From contig CM073321.1 of NCBI GenBank assembly GCA_037043015.1, positions 4,593,001 to 4,657,000 of the forward strand: a stretch of 64,000 nt of DNA, written 5' to 3'. The first letter of the stretch is position 1, and every line of letters begins with the position of its first letter. The notes beneath the pieces are model-generated. The model saw nothing but the letters and a program-made list of their open reading frames with translations, made no database searches and was not told the origin of the DNA. The translations under genes and the position numbers were made by a program. Below are positions 11,800 through 22,974 of the stretch, one piece after another. Source of the stretch: Bryum argenteum (taxonomy: Eukaryota > Streptophyta > Bryopsida > Bryales > Bryaceae).

Positions 11800-12980
11800 C
11801 AGTATTTATATCAAACTTTACAAACCTCGCACGTGCACCATTCGTAGGTCTTTGGGCAAGTTGTAGGCTCTCTGCCGGACCTCCGATACCGATTCTGAGG
11901 GTTCTATCGGCCCCTCGCCCGCCCCTGAAGCATCTTCGTCTTGCCCCACCGGTTGGGTCTCCCGAGAACAAGTGACGCTTCTCGCTCTCCGACGTCGACA
12001 GGCCTTTACGCAACTTTCGAGTCACGGTCTCCACCGTGGTCGGGAGGCGCCATCCGTGGGTGGCCCCCAGGGTTCCGACGACTCCGAGGGCGCCCGTTCA
12101 TAGCGATCGAGGACTTGCTGCCGGCCCACCATGGTCCTCGATTACGGCGGTGGCGGTCGTGCTCGCGAGGAACGATAGTCAATAGAAGAAGGGGGGGGGA
12201 CGATGCGGCGGCGATGGCGCAAAGAGCATGATGGATGCAAAGTGGAACCCTAGATGCAACGCAGATCTTGTGACAGCGACGGAAAGAGAAGAGTCAAGCC
12301 GAGACGAGGATGGAGAACGACCGACCTCAAGGTGACCTAATCCGAGCGGCGGGAGGGACGAGCAGAGAGGAAGCTCAAGTATGGGGTTGGCGACACCGAT
12401 AGGGTTTCGGGAAGGAAGTATGAAACACGGGGTTGGTGAGGAGTGAGAGTAGAGGATCGATTAAGGTGCGGGCGGAGGGCGGCGGGAGAGGAGGAGAGAG
12501 GAGGCCGAAAGGCAAGATGGAAGCGAAGGAAGCAAGAGGTGCGGCGAGCGATGGCAAGACAGCTCTCACACGGAATTCTTCAACGCAGTGCTGGAACCAA
12601 CACACACGAGGACCCGACCCGATCGCATGGAGGCGGCGGGGGCAATGACTCCTCACAAAGATCTGCGAAGAGAAGTCGAGTGGTGGTCGAGATGCCGTGC
12701 ACGCTCGAAGCCGCGATCTGCGCCTCACGGACCAAGACAGACTCCGACCATCTCTCTCCTCCTCAAGTCCGCTGCGCTGCCTGGCCTGGCCTCGTCACTA
12801 AGGGCTGTCCACTCTCTTGGGGGAGCGCGGACTTGCCCAGCGGAGGGCGCTGCCGGCGCGATGCCGCCGTTTGCGTTTGTCTGCCACAGTAAGAGAGAAG
12901 CCTTATAGAGAGAGAAAATGCTTGTGTAGGTGTGAACGCACAAGGAGATAGGTCATTGGACCTTTTTAGAAACCCGTCGG
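11800..12980. other. GC-rich stretch of unclear origin
   Basis: GC-rich sequence upstream of the MCM5-like exons. It has long overlapping frames on both strands (for example 11600-12034 minus, which reaches the MCM5 exon through a probable 40-bp intron) but no recognisable domain except MCM5 at its low end. It may be captured 5' flank of the MCM5 locus or another captured fragment. Confidence 0.35.
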
Positions 12981-13027
12981 GGCGCTCAATACAAAGACTC
13001 TGTCAGATGACAGAGCCAATAAAAATG

Positions 13028-13261
13028 ACAGTTTAGCTCGAGTCAAGCTAAACTGTAAGGGGCACATGATGTCTATATAGATATGACAGTTTAGCTTGAG
13101 TTGAGCTAAACTGTCATACAGTTTAGCTTGACTCGAGCTAAACTGTAGGAAATCCTACGATTACAAACTGAGTGACAGTTTAGCTCGGGTCGAGCTAAAT
13201 TGTAGGGAATCCCACGATTACAAACTGAGTGTGACAGTTTAGCTTGACTCGAGCTAAACTG
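13028..13261. repeat. A-type palindrome cluster, last-intron position (5 copies)
   Basis: Palindromes at 13029-13055, 13087-13113, 13119-13145, 13176-13202 and 13235-13261 share half-site CAGTTTAGCTCGA with 0-2 mismatches around a central C or G. The last three sit in a tandem repeat of about 57-59 bases whose linker reads ATTACAAACTGAGTG. They lie just inside the intron donor at 13274. Confidence 0.95.
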
Positions 13262-13274
13262 TATGGAAGCTTAC

Positions 13275-14633
13275 CACGCTTGCGCAGACTGCTTTTCCGC
13301 TGGCGCAGACGAGAAAAATATTCTCCAACTCCTGGCAGAAAAGCTGGATGACTTGCAAATAAAAATCCATCCTCAACTCGATCGGGTACATGTGATACCG
13401 AGACTCGTTGTACTTCCGCGGCTTCTCGTAAAGCGCGTGTTTTGGGGCGCGATACTCGATCTCTGGCAGTCTCGCGAGTTTCACGTTTTTGTCTAATCAT
13501 GAAGAGAAGACGCACGGGCTCCGAGGCTTGCTTTGCTTTCGCATTGAATCTAGCGATCCGTTTGTGCGAGGATGGGTAGTACAATGATGGAATCAGCTTA
13601 TAGTTTGACCCTGGGAAGTAGGTAGGATTTGTCGCAAACGCCTCAACTTGCGCGTAATCACTATCATCCCCGCAAATAATAACCAGCAGGGTATATCTGT
13701 GAGAGCTGGCTTGTTCTGCGACGATAAGATCGCCATGAACATTTTGAAGAATGGGTGGTCAGGCGAGGAATCGGAGGTGCTAATACTACCACTACCCTGA
13801 ACCAGTCTGAAGTCAATGATTCCAACGTTCATCTTAGGTGCAACCTCCGGCCATGAGTTCTCAGGCCAATCTCCAAGCCTCAGTGGTGTTTTGCGATGGA
13901 AGGAACAGAATATAACACTACCGATAGGGCCTATAAACTTCTCGCGCTTTTCCAGAAATACCTCGAAGAACCTCTTTGCGTAGGGAGAGAGATCCTCGCA
14001 GCTGGTATTCCTGTGCTAGGTTTGCCTCTGATCCGCGTAATATTTATCAGGGATACCCCATTCTAAAAGTGCGCGCTTCGAAGCCTTGGTGACGTGGTAA
14101 TCCTTTTTAAATTTCTTCCACGCAACCACGTCGAACTCGTTATTCTTGAAGATCTCGAGTGCAGATCGGATCTTGTGGATCTGAAGCTGGGCGATCGCCT
14201 TCCGCTTCAACCATTCAACGTACTCCTTGACGGAGTAGCAATCTTTAAGTAGGGTTGCTGGGTGTTTCGGGGTAACCTTCGGATATTCTAGTTTCGGAGA
14301 CGGACCTGACCTATTCAACATATGTGAACAGAGTTTCCTGTGATCCGACTCTGAAAGGTTACCCAAGTTCTTAAAAAATTCCCTGGATAGGGTTTGGTCG
14401 TTGTCTGGTTTGAACCATGTTTTGTCACACAGCATCCTCAGGGAGTAGGGGTTGATAAGGGTCCCTTGGGCGACACTTCCAATTAACTATGTACATAGGT
14501 CGCAGGGATCATCAGGGAAGGTGATGATCTTTAGCTCATTCGTAAAGGACAAGACCTTGTTCTTTGCCTCTACTTGGGCCGTGGCAACATTGATCATGGC
14601 AAATCTTTGTCGAGTAGATTCAACAAATTTACG
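13275..14633 (-). pseudogene. ParB-methyltransferase-like gene copy A, methyltransferase-like exon
   Basis: Begins KFVESTRQRFAMINVATAQ and aligns through its whole length with copy B (26454-27452). Landmarks are KRFFEVFLEKRE (about 13960), MNVGIIDFRLVQ at the place where copy B has VGIMCFRNL (a candidate degenerate motif IV), and near the end ELRMDFYLQVIQLFCQ followed by a motif-I-like ENIFLVCASGKAVCAS. In beta-class N4/N6 DNA methyltransferases motif IV precedes motif I, as here, but no DPPY is visible. The family call is therefore inference and activity is unlikely in this copy. Damage: TAG near 14487, TAG at 14016-14018, and two compensating frameshifts near 13675 and 13490. No AG acceptor is evident before the exon, unlike copy B. 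It ends at a strong GTG/GTAAGC donor. Confidence 0.6.
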
Positions 14634-14737
14634 CAATGCCACGTGAAGTAGTGTGAGATTTCGGATTATAAAGTGCGCATGCGAAATTCAAAAGCGATTG
14701 ATTATAAGAAGTGTTGGGGTTCAATAAGGAGCAGCGA

Positions 14738-14920
14738 CAGTTTAGCTCGACTCGAGCTAAACTGTTATCAGTTTAGCTCGACTCGAGTTAAACTGATATT
14801 GATAAACGAATCGCACGATAAATCTAACACCAGTGCGCGCTACATGGTTAGAAGCATTTTAGATTTAAATGTAGAACATGATGAAATCGCAATGATTTTA
14901 GCTCTACTCGAGCTAAACTG
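14738..14920. repeat. A-type palindromes, middle-intron position (3 copies)
   Basis: Copies at 14738-14764 (perfect arms), 14769-14795 (one mismatch) and 14894-14920 (about three mismatches) lie inside the intron 14634-14983 of the methyltransferase-like gene. The equivalent intron of copy B carries two B-type palindromes. Confidence 0.9.
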
Positions 14921-14983
14921 CCACGGTAAGTTGTTCACAATTAAAGAAGGTAGAGTTGCTATGGGACTTGAGATAATACTTAC

Positions 14984-16407
14984 GTCAAAATTTGCGTATT
15001 GTGACACAATTCGCTTTGTTTGCACTCGTTTATCCGCCACCCCAGCAGCTGCATGTCTGTTTGGAGGGCGCCCATAGTTCTGCCATACGGTGCGGGCGGC
15101 AAGGATGTTCGATGCCCATGTCGGCTTAAACGGAGTGAAATGGTTCACTCTGTTGTAGAACGCCAAAATCTTGCGGAACTTGGCTTCATCCTTTGTCCAA
15201 ACTACGAAAGCTGACCACACCCGAAAGTCCTTACGAATTGTTTCCGGGACTTGGGACTCAAGCATCTGCTTTGAGGCGGCAACACTGTGTTGGCCGATGA
15301 TTATCCAGAAATCGCAGTCCTGCAAATCCTCCAGGCCGTTTGGCTTCACCTCTAACTTCAGCATTACGCAGAGCGTTCGCTTCTGCGATCTGTCAGGCAT
15401 ATTGATGAGGAAATTCATCAAGTCTGTCTTGCCCTTCTTCTCAAATGCCCGGATTCTCCATTGCGGAGGGGACTTGAACATCCTCATCGTGTCGATCTCC
15501 ATCTTCGTGTCAGGCTTAGGAAAGACGAAAGCATCTTGACAGTCTGTGAAGAACTTCTGATATATGAAGTTCACGTTCTCGAAGTCGATTTCCTCCACGT
15601 TATTAACGTTCTTTGGAATGGCAATAATCACTTCGTTCAAAGCCGTAAAAGCATCCTCTTCGCGGATGAGCATGCTCTTCTTCTTCTTGGCCTTGGCCGA
15701 CTTCTTCACTGGAGCTTCTCTTTTCTTTGCATGCGAGTCAGAAGTAGTGGTAGCTGTAGCCGCAGGTCTTGTTGCACGTTGCGGGCGTGAGGGGGTCCTG
15801 CTCAATACGCCGCTCCCCGTCGCAGTCAGCCCAGATCCCTCCAGTGGAGCTTTTCCTTTGAGCGTTATAGTTTTCGCCAAAACGTCAGCGTGTGTCATAT
15901 GCAAAATTACAGATCGCAGTTTGATTGCAAGCTGCTTTGCTCTGAGATCTCCCCCTTGCTTAGTTTGCCAGGTTTTATTAAGCAGGTCTTGTTTCAGTGT
16001 GGTTTTCACGTCAACGAAACTGGACGCCCCTAAACTCTCCACTAACTGCCCGAAGTCAAAGCGCGTTTGCTTGATGTCTATCAGGATGGTGTAGTTGTAA
16101 GCAGACTCCTTCTCTTTCTCCTTGAAGGTGCTGCATGTAGCAATGACTTCTTTCTCCGATTCGTGGTCGAAGTCCGTGAGTTTTGAGTCCATGTCTATTG
16201 TCATGGGATCTGTCACCTCTCCTTTGTAGGTCACGACGAGGGTGAGGAATGCTGTCCATGAAATCCATCGCGCAGACCATGAACCTTGGATGGGTCTTTG
16301 AATTCCCACCAGTCCAACTGCTTCGTGTCATCGCCATCCTCCTCGTCAATATCCGATGGCCTAAGTTTGAAGAAGTGCTGAAGCGCCTCCTGAACTCTTG
16401 CCTTCTC
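14984..16407 (-). pseudogene. ParB-like domain exon of ParB-methyltransferase-like gene, copy A
   Basis: A long exon ends at a GAC/GTAAGT donor after 14984; the first coding block starts after an acceptor at 16408. An N-terminal region (EALQHFFKL, then about 60 residues on YNYTILIDIKQTRFDF) leads to a basic linker, KKREAPVKKSAKAKKKKS, that looks like a nuclear localisation signal. The central domain carries DFWIIIGQHSVAASKQ, resembling the GxxR/GHHR box of ParB/sulfiredoxin-like domains, and then FRKILAFYNRVNHF and NILAARTVWQNYGRP. Copy B has YMVNGQHCVEASKQ and IQRISAFYNRVNYF at the same places. A frameshift near 16290 separates the first block from the main frame, which is otherwise open for over 400 codons. 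The ParB-like call rests on the box and its context only. A parS-like binding role is inferred from the palindromes around the gene. Confidence 0.6.
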
Positions 16408-16487
16408 CTGACTGTTAAGAGAGTGTGTTAGTTGATTGGAACGGTTTGAATATACACGAAGCTTAGTTTATCCTTCCTAGTACTACT

Positions 16488-17245
16488 TGCAGTTTAGCTC
16501 GAGTCGAGCTAAACTGCAGCCTAGTGGTTTATGAGCAGGCTAAATCGACTTGGGCTAAACTAAACGCTTCAAGCTACCAGGCTATCTACACTTTAGACCT
16601 ATCGTCATTTCAATATAGCCAAACCTTCAACCTTGAACTGTGTCGTAACTTGTGCAGCAGTTTAGCTCGACTCAAGCTTAACTGTATGACGCACCTAACT
16701 TCACCTCTACAGTTTAGCTCGAGTCGAGCTAAACTGTCGATACATGTGTCAACTACAGTTTAGCTCGAGTGGAGCTAAACTGTAGAGGCATGTGTCAACT
16801 ATAGTTTAGCTCGACTCGAGCTGAACTGTAGCCGGATCAGTTTAAGCTTTGTTATATTACTAGAGAAGTTTCTAGTTTGCTAAAGCTTAGCTACAGTGTG
16901 TTATGTAGATTTCATTGTCAAATTGGTCACGCAAAACCTGTTCCCTAAACCCTGAACTGCTTCGTAATTAGGAGTTTGTTCTTAACATGGGCAGCAGTTT
17001 AGCTCGACACGAGCTAAATTGTAGAGGCTTGTCAGCTATAGTTTAGCTCGAGTCGAGCTAAACTGTAGAAGCATTTGTTGAGTACAGTTTAGCTCGACTC
17101 GAGCTAAATAGTCTAGGTGGTCTGCTACAGTTTAGCTCAACTCGAGCTAAACTATGTAGGTAGTGTCAGCTACAGTTTAGCTCGAGTCGAGCTAAACTGT
17201 AGAGGCATTTGTCAACTACAGTTTAGCTCAACTCGAGCTAAACTG
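16488..17245. repeat. A-type palindrome cluster, upstream position (11 copies)
   Basis: Copies start at 16490, 16658, 16710, 16755, 16802, 16995, 17039, 17085, 17128, 17173 and 17219, each 27 bases with half-site CAGTTTAGCTCGA and a central C or G. The first and tenth are perfect over 31 bases (16488-16518, 17171-17201). From 16710 most are spaced 43-47 bases apart with a linker like TAGAGGCATTTGTCAACTA, so they form a minisatellite. The cluster lies upstream of the ParB-like exon, probably in a 5' intron or promoter region. Confidence 0.95.
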
Positions 17246-18360
17246 CAGCCGCTTCTATGTAGGGGGCATATGTTTCTAAGGGCTTATTCTTCTCTGCTCT
17301 AGCTGAACTACACTGTGTTTTAGTGGGTTTTTGCTGATGATGGTCACCTCTCTGCCATTTTTCTTCTATTCTCGGCGATGGATTTCCGTGATGCACTTTT
17401 CTTGGGCTTGACCTGCACAAGAATGTGATTGGTCATGGATTGGGGAGGTCTGTGAGGAACTACATTTGCTTGTGAGCATTTGTGGTGTATTATTTAGAGT
17501 TTAGTGAATACATATGTACTTCGAATCAGAGGTTAATGAATACTTTGTTCGAAGCGGAAGCGTGGGCTTTCTTTTAACAATATGAAGCAATCCAGCATAA
17601 CATGCTGCACTTTACGTGAAATTCAAACATGTACGAGTTTCAAGCCATAGCATCAGCATTGAATCTTCAAATGAAGTGCTATGAACATTGCACAACAATG
17701 AAAGCAAGAATACAAAAATACAAAAAATCATAACAAGTCCTGGCTGACTGATTCTTAAACAAACTTTTGTCTCACCTTACCTCAATATTCTTCTTCAAAT
17801 ATGACTATTTCCAAGTTCGCAGCAATTGAATCTTGAACCCGAACTGCAGCAAGTCTATCTCCGACAATTGTATCTGCACCTTATGATTTAGCATTTGCCT
17901 TAGAGGGCAATCGTGACTTCATACACAGAATGTGAAGAAGCAAATCAAAAACCTAGATAGTTTTCAAGTAGAATAAACTTGCTAGACTTCAGGGTTAAAA
18001 AGAGCTTAGAGAAGTTCCACACTGTCGACGAATGAATGCACAAAGATTCAGTACAAGCAAATCAAATACAAGTTACTGCAAATTGCTACGCCACGACTCA
18101 ACACACCGAGCAGCTTGCAAATTCTAACTACAAGTGCGCAATTTTTACTCCCGACCTAACTCTCAAAAGTAACAGTTCACAAATTTTGTCACAGAAGGAA
18201 AATTCGAATCTCTCTACAATCTCCTTGCAAATCTGCAACTCCGCTGTCCTCATGCCGACACTACTACGCACAAATCCTTCACTCCACGAGTACAGAATTC
18301 TAATGCTGCAGATTCAGACTCTAAAAGAGCGGGGTATTCCAGCTCTGAAACTGCGATGAC
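17246..18360. other. Non-coding stretch upstream of copy A
   Basis: No convincing coding frame. A telobox-like CCCTAAACCCTAAAC at about 18364 marks its right edge, a motif common near plant promoters. Confidence 0.4.
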
Positions 18361-18379
18361 GGGCCCTAAACCCTAAACT

Positions 18380-18900
18380 ACGCTACGGCAAATAATGACG
18401 AACTTTAGCGTAGTACCGACTTCAGACTCGCAGCCGCACAGGCGATGGCCACAGCAAGCGAGCGCGACGATGGCAGCAGCAGAAGCTCCAGCACCGCCGC
18501 TCGCAGAAGCTCACTGCTGCAATTTTCCACCGGCGACGGCCAAGAAAATGGCGCTCGCAGAAGCTCACCGCTGCAAAGAAGCCCACCGGCAACGGCCACA
18601 GAAGCTCACGGCTGCAAATTTCTACCGCCGCTGCAGCCTACGCACCGCCGCGCGCAGAACCCTAAGATTCGCCGCTCGCAGCAGTGAAGTCGTGCTCTCT
18701 GCACTGAAGTCGTCCTCGCTGCTCTTTGCAGCGCCTCGAGCGAAATGGCGCCAAATCAACCTCCCCAACCTCCTCGCAGTGAACGTGCTCACCGCCTAGG
18801 AACTCGTCCTCGCCGCTCTTCGCAGCGCCTTGAGCGAAATGGCGCCAAATCAACCTCCTGAACCTCCTCCTCAACAAAAACAACATAAACGACAAAAACC
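18380..18900. repeat. GC-richer block with GCAGAAGCTCACCGCTGCAA-like repeats
   Basis: Short internal repeats built on GCTCGCAGAAGCTCAC and on GCGCCTCGAGCGAAATGGCGCCAAATCAACCTCC (two near-identical copies at about 18730 and 18820). The open frames across it on both strands look like repeat translations. It sits about 2.5 kb upstream of the first coding exon of copy A. A similar GC-richer block lies about the same distance from copy B (31200-31800). A transcription-start region is possible but only inferred. Confidence 0.4.
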
Positions 18901-19135
18901 CTGATCTCGTAAAGCGCGCAAAACAACAACACAGCTCAAAAACACAAGATGCGAGGGACCAGCGCTAACATTGAGGTAAGCAAAATGCAGCAAAAGCAGG
19001 AATGCCAAGGCGCAGGAGAAAGGGGAGAGAATGCAGGAAATGGGCCTGGCAATGGCAGGTAAGTGGGGGGGATGGGACCTGCGTGGAAATGGCGGCGGTG
19101 GTGGGACGTCGGGATCCCATTACAAAAAACTTTTT

Positions 19136-19239
19136 CATGCCCATGATCATGTGCATGGGCATGGTCATGCACATGGTCATACATACATACATACATGGCC
19201 ATGTACATGACCATGCCCATGCACATGATCATGGGCATG
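19136..19239. repeat. CATG-rich inverted repeat (hairpin)
   Basis: Two arms of about 41 bases, starting CATGCCCATGATCATG on the left and mirrored on the right with one mismatch, flank a loop containing CATACATACATA. Almost every step is CATG-based. The open frames here on both strands read as Met/Cys/His-rich repeats of the hairpin. Confidence 0.85.
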
Positions 19240-19971
19240 GCAAACGTTTTTACTTTACTGATTATTAGTAAAAGTTTGTTACGTTTTAAGTATGCTTACA
19301 ATTTTTTTAACTCATTCTTGGCTAAGTTTTGACTACGTTCTGACTATATTTATGTCCAAGTTTTGTCCAAATTTTGACTAAGTAATTGTCTAGGGTTTTA
19401 ATGGAACTTTGTGACTAAATTGGGACTAAATTTAGTACTCTAAAGTACTCTAAATTCTTAGTTTTAAACAGGTAATTTAGAGAGTACATTGATCCCTATC
19501 TTCTGTAATAAAAGGTATGTCATGTTTAGTTTTTATGCCCTACAGTATACATGCATGAAAAACCATTGAAGAGTAAAAGTAATTCTATATGAGGCTCTTT
19601 ACTTTGATGTGTAATTTTTTTATCATCAGAGTAAAAAAAATATACTGTATTTGTACCACGAATTGTCTTATACATATTAACTTCTTCTACTTCTAAAGTA
19701 TGTACTATTTTCAGATGATGGGTATTTACAAGTACAAATAATAGTTTGTTAATATAACCATAACTACATACGCTAAGTTATTAAAAAATTGAATATTCTT
19801 CTTGTACTCTAGTCACATTGGGGTAAAGTATGAAAAGATCTATGCGATTTGTATCGAAAGGCAAGAGTTGCTAATAAAAAATTGATGTGATTTTTAAAAA
19901 AATTAGAAATCAAAATGATCACTGTCTATCATAATACCTCTTTCATATGTCAAAAAAATAATAATAATATA

Positions 19972-20006
<35 letters not shown>

Positions 20007-21200
20007 ATCTAAGTTTTTGGTAAATAAGTTATTTTGGCATTAGTTGTTACTAAACAATATCTCTAATGAATATTTTGTTGGATAATATAAGTATTCATGA
20101 AGAGATTATTTCATACACATTTAATTTGCGAATCCGTGGATATTTTATAGACTTTTCATAAATATGTTAATGTAAATAAATAAATAAATATACATATAAT
20201 ACATAGATCAGCACAAGATACAGTATCTTATAAATATAGTATTTGCAAAGATAACTGCTAATAAACAAATTATTGAATACACATAGAAATAAATTTATTG
20301 AAAAGGCTATTTACTAAATATATTAATATAACTAAATATATATATTTAATTTAGTGAACTGATACGCCAAGAAATACATGATCATATGAATATTTTATTT
20401 GAAAATAGTAGGTTAATAACTAGATTATTTGAAAAATTCAATTAATATTTTTATTGACATTAAAAGACTAATAAATAGGGAATCCAATAAACATAGTATT
20501 TTATAAATATGTTATTTAGGTATAAGAAATTATTAAATACACTATTTCAAAATAGATTATTTGAGAGAAGGTTAGGAATAGATTATTAATACATATGGAA
20601 TACACTTGTTATTTGGGAATAAGCTGATATTGCATAAAGTTATTGTTGAATATATTAGTTTATACATAGATAATTAACAAATATGATATTTTTAAAAGTT
20701 TTGATACTTTAATAAATAGAGTATTTGACAACAAAAGTTAATAACTGAACTATTAATTCAAATATTATTTTAAAATTCAAAATTTGAGGATAAGAGATTC
20801 ATAAATATAATTAAGTAGAATGAGAAAAGTTTGCACAAATGCAAATTTGGATTTTTTTGATGTCTAATATAGGTTAATGATATTAAGTGCTGTAAAACTA
20901 TAATTATAAAACATGCTATTGCATAGAGGGTTTCAATAAAATTCTTAAACTATAAGCTATAAATATTGCCTATAGTGTAGAATTTTACAAGCTACATAAA
21001 TTAAAAAAGATATATTTTAGATAATATAATGACTATGATTACATTCTAAAAATATGAAAGCATGTATTAGTTTACATTGTTGCTCACATTGTTATTTACA
21101 TTGTACAACGATCATTTCTGTACATTTATTCTTATTGTATGTTCATTTAAAACCATTTTTGTTCTTTAGTATGCGTTTAAATATATTTATAAGGTAGTAG
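19240..21200. other. AT-rich intergenic DNA
   Basis: Strongly AT-rich with an (AAAT)n run at about 19972-20007 and a shorter one near 20165-20190. No gene, palindrome cluster or RNA gene is supported. Confidence 0.6.
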
Positions 21201-21222
21201 AATAAATTATTAAAGAACAGTC

Positions 21223-22075
21223 ATGATTTGTGAGGAGTTATTATATATTGAGGAGGAGATTTTGGATGATGTGACGGGTACTCTCAAAGATGCAGTAGGA
21301 ACGTTGCCAAGTAGTAATGATCTTTGGACTTTCTCGTTGCCGAAAGGTGGAAAGTACAGGTTGTATGGAGTTCATGATTTTGTCCTAGCTGCATCAACTG
21401 AACTTCTCACCCCTCGTACATCTTCTTCAATTAGTGTAGAAGTTCCACTACTTTCCAAGGTCAAAACTGAGCTACACTTAGATACCTCTACGAGTTGAGT
21501 GATGACTCCGATAGTGACAACGTTGAGGTCACCTTGCGAATGCCTCAGAATAGTGAGAAGAAAGTGTAGCATTTACGAGAGAAATATGAGGATCTGGTTC
21601 TTCCTTTGGAGCCAAGTGCTCTGTCTAATTTTGCAGCAAGTCCTCTAGAGAGCGTTTTTCAATGTCTAATAAAGTTTAGAACTTGTAAGAGGTCTTAGAG
21701 CAAAATCTCTTGCATAAATTTCAATGCAATTAGATTGCAGCAAGTTCAGTACCTTCTACCTCATTACAATGGCGATATCATTTTTAAGTTTCTACCGTTA
21801 GGTATTAACGGCCAAGACTCCGCTACAAAGTAGTTGCGTAGAATGGATAGGAGATATGATGGTCACGCCTGGACTCTAACCATCACCTCTAATATTCAGA
21901 ATGACTTGAAGCTAATATTCTGGACTTCATCGGGTCTTGGCCACCTCTGTTGTGGTAATGTTGATTGTGAGTACCTAACTCGAGACCACATGAAGTGAAT
22001 GAGACATTGTCGGATGGATTGTCGGAGAAATCGTTTGATGTTGGATCCACTTAACACCATATTCATTATTTTGAG
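21223..22075 (+). pseudogene. Decayed transposon-like coding fragment with Cys-rich block
   Basis: A 91-codon frame (21223-21498) is followed by broken frames. At 21840-22030 a stretch reads DRRYDGHAWTLTITSNIQ, then GLGHLCCGNVDCEYLTRDHMK. After a one-base shift it continues VNETLSDG. The pattern of Cys, GHL, NxxCxY and NET resembles the zinc-binding segment of uncharacterised transposon proteins common in plants and protists; the match is from memory of the pattern. Many stops show it is not functional. The fragment at 42569-43160 could be a more C-terminal piece of the same family. Confidence 0.4.
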
Positions 22076-22079
22076 ACTA

Positions 22080-22970
22080 TTCCGCAATAATTAGAGTATT
22101 GTTGAGTCCTAGAAGAAATGATAAAAAGCCAAATAGGTCGTTAAAAATGGTATAAAGTGGATATAGATGGATGAATAATTGTATACCCGATTGGGATATT
22201 CATGAATGTATGTTTATTTATAGACATACACAAATTGATCCCGTCAGAGGAAATATGCTCATCCAAATATAAATGTGAGCCCTAGTTACGTATGAATGAT
22301 CTGAATGTACAATCGTAAACATGATATTTCTATACCAATAGAACCATACAGTATTGTGTTGAATGTGGGCTATCCATGAAAAACTACGCCAATCAATGTC
22401 CTCTAAATCATATTAAGACTGTTGCCGTATCACAAGTGCGAACGGCTTCAAATTTCAGCTAGTGCCTTCCACACTTCTGGGCCACGGCTGTAGCCTGTAT
22501 AAGGTGACGACCGCGAACTTGATTTTTCCCGTCTTTGAAGCTTTAAAATCCGTTGCTCCCATGCATCAAGAACTGGAAGACAAGGAAATTTGGGCTGAAA
22601 TCCATCGTGTGATTGAGTCTGGCGGTGACCCTTGTGTAATGGCGGGCAGATTGTACGGAAGGTCAAACGCGAAGTATCAACACGATGGGCAACAGAAGGT
22701 TTAGGTGGCCCCATTAATTTTGTCATGCAATTTCTAAGTTCTGTTGCCGGCTCCAAAGACTTCAATGGACAAGGCGTAGAGAGAGAATGTGTTGTCGTAC
22801 CACGAGGTTAGACACGAAGAGTTGGGAACTCAAAGATGACCAGTATGGGCACGGCTGCTGCAACAGTCGCCTAAGTCCATGAAAAGAGATAGAGAGATGT
22901 AAGTAAATCAAATTACGATTAAAGTTAACAACCACAAAAAAACTCATAGATGAACTGCTTCACTTATTAC
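22080..22970. other. Stretch without a supported gene
   Basis: Opposed frames at 22448-22765 (minus) and 22462-22704 (plus) overlap, and I cannot choose between them. By position the minus frame could be the last exon of phosphatase-like copy 3, but it does not visibly match the last exon of copy 2. Confidence 0.3.
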
Positions 22971-22974
22971 TTAC

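Noticed and set aside
12443..12892. GC-rich 149-codon plus-strand frame
   Set aside because: Several frames overlap in both directions, composition is the only reason they are open, and no domain is visible.
15564..16094. 176-codon plus-strand frame opposite the ParB-like exon
   Set aside because: Shadow of the minus-strand exon, which aligns with copy B and has proper splice sites.
16710..17245. CRISPR-like array of regularly spaced palindromic repeats
   Set aside because: Linkers between repeats are themselves repeated, the host appears eukaryotic, there are no cas genes, and the same palindromes occur singly in introns.
17117..17302. Open frame rich in LARxELN/QFSSTRAKL segments
   Set aside because: It is a translation of the palindromes; similar pieces arise wherever A- or B-type sites are crossed.
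18395..18799. 134-codon frame of Ala/Ser/Arg-rich sequence
   Set aside because: Made of short DNA repeats and open in several frames at once.
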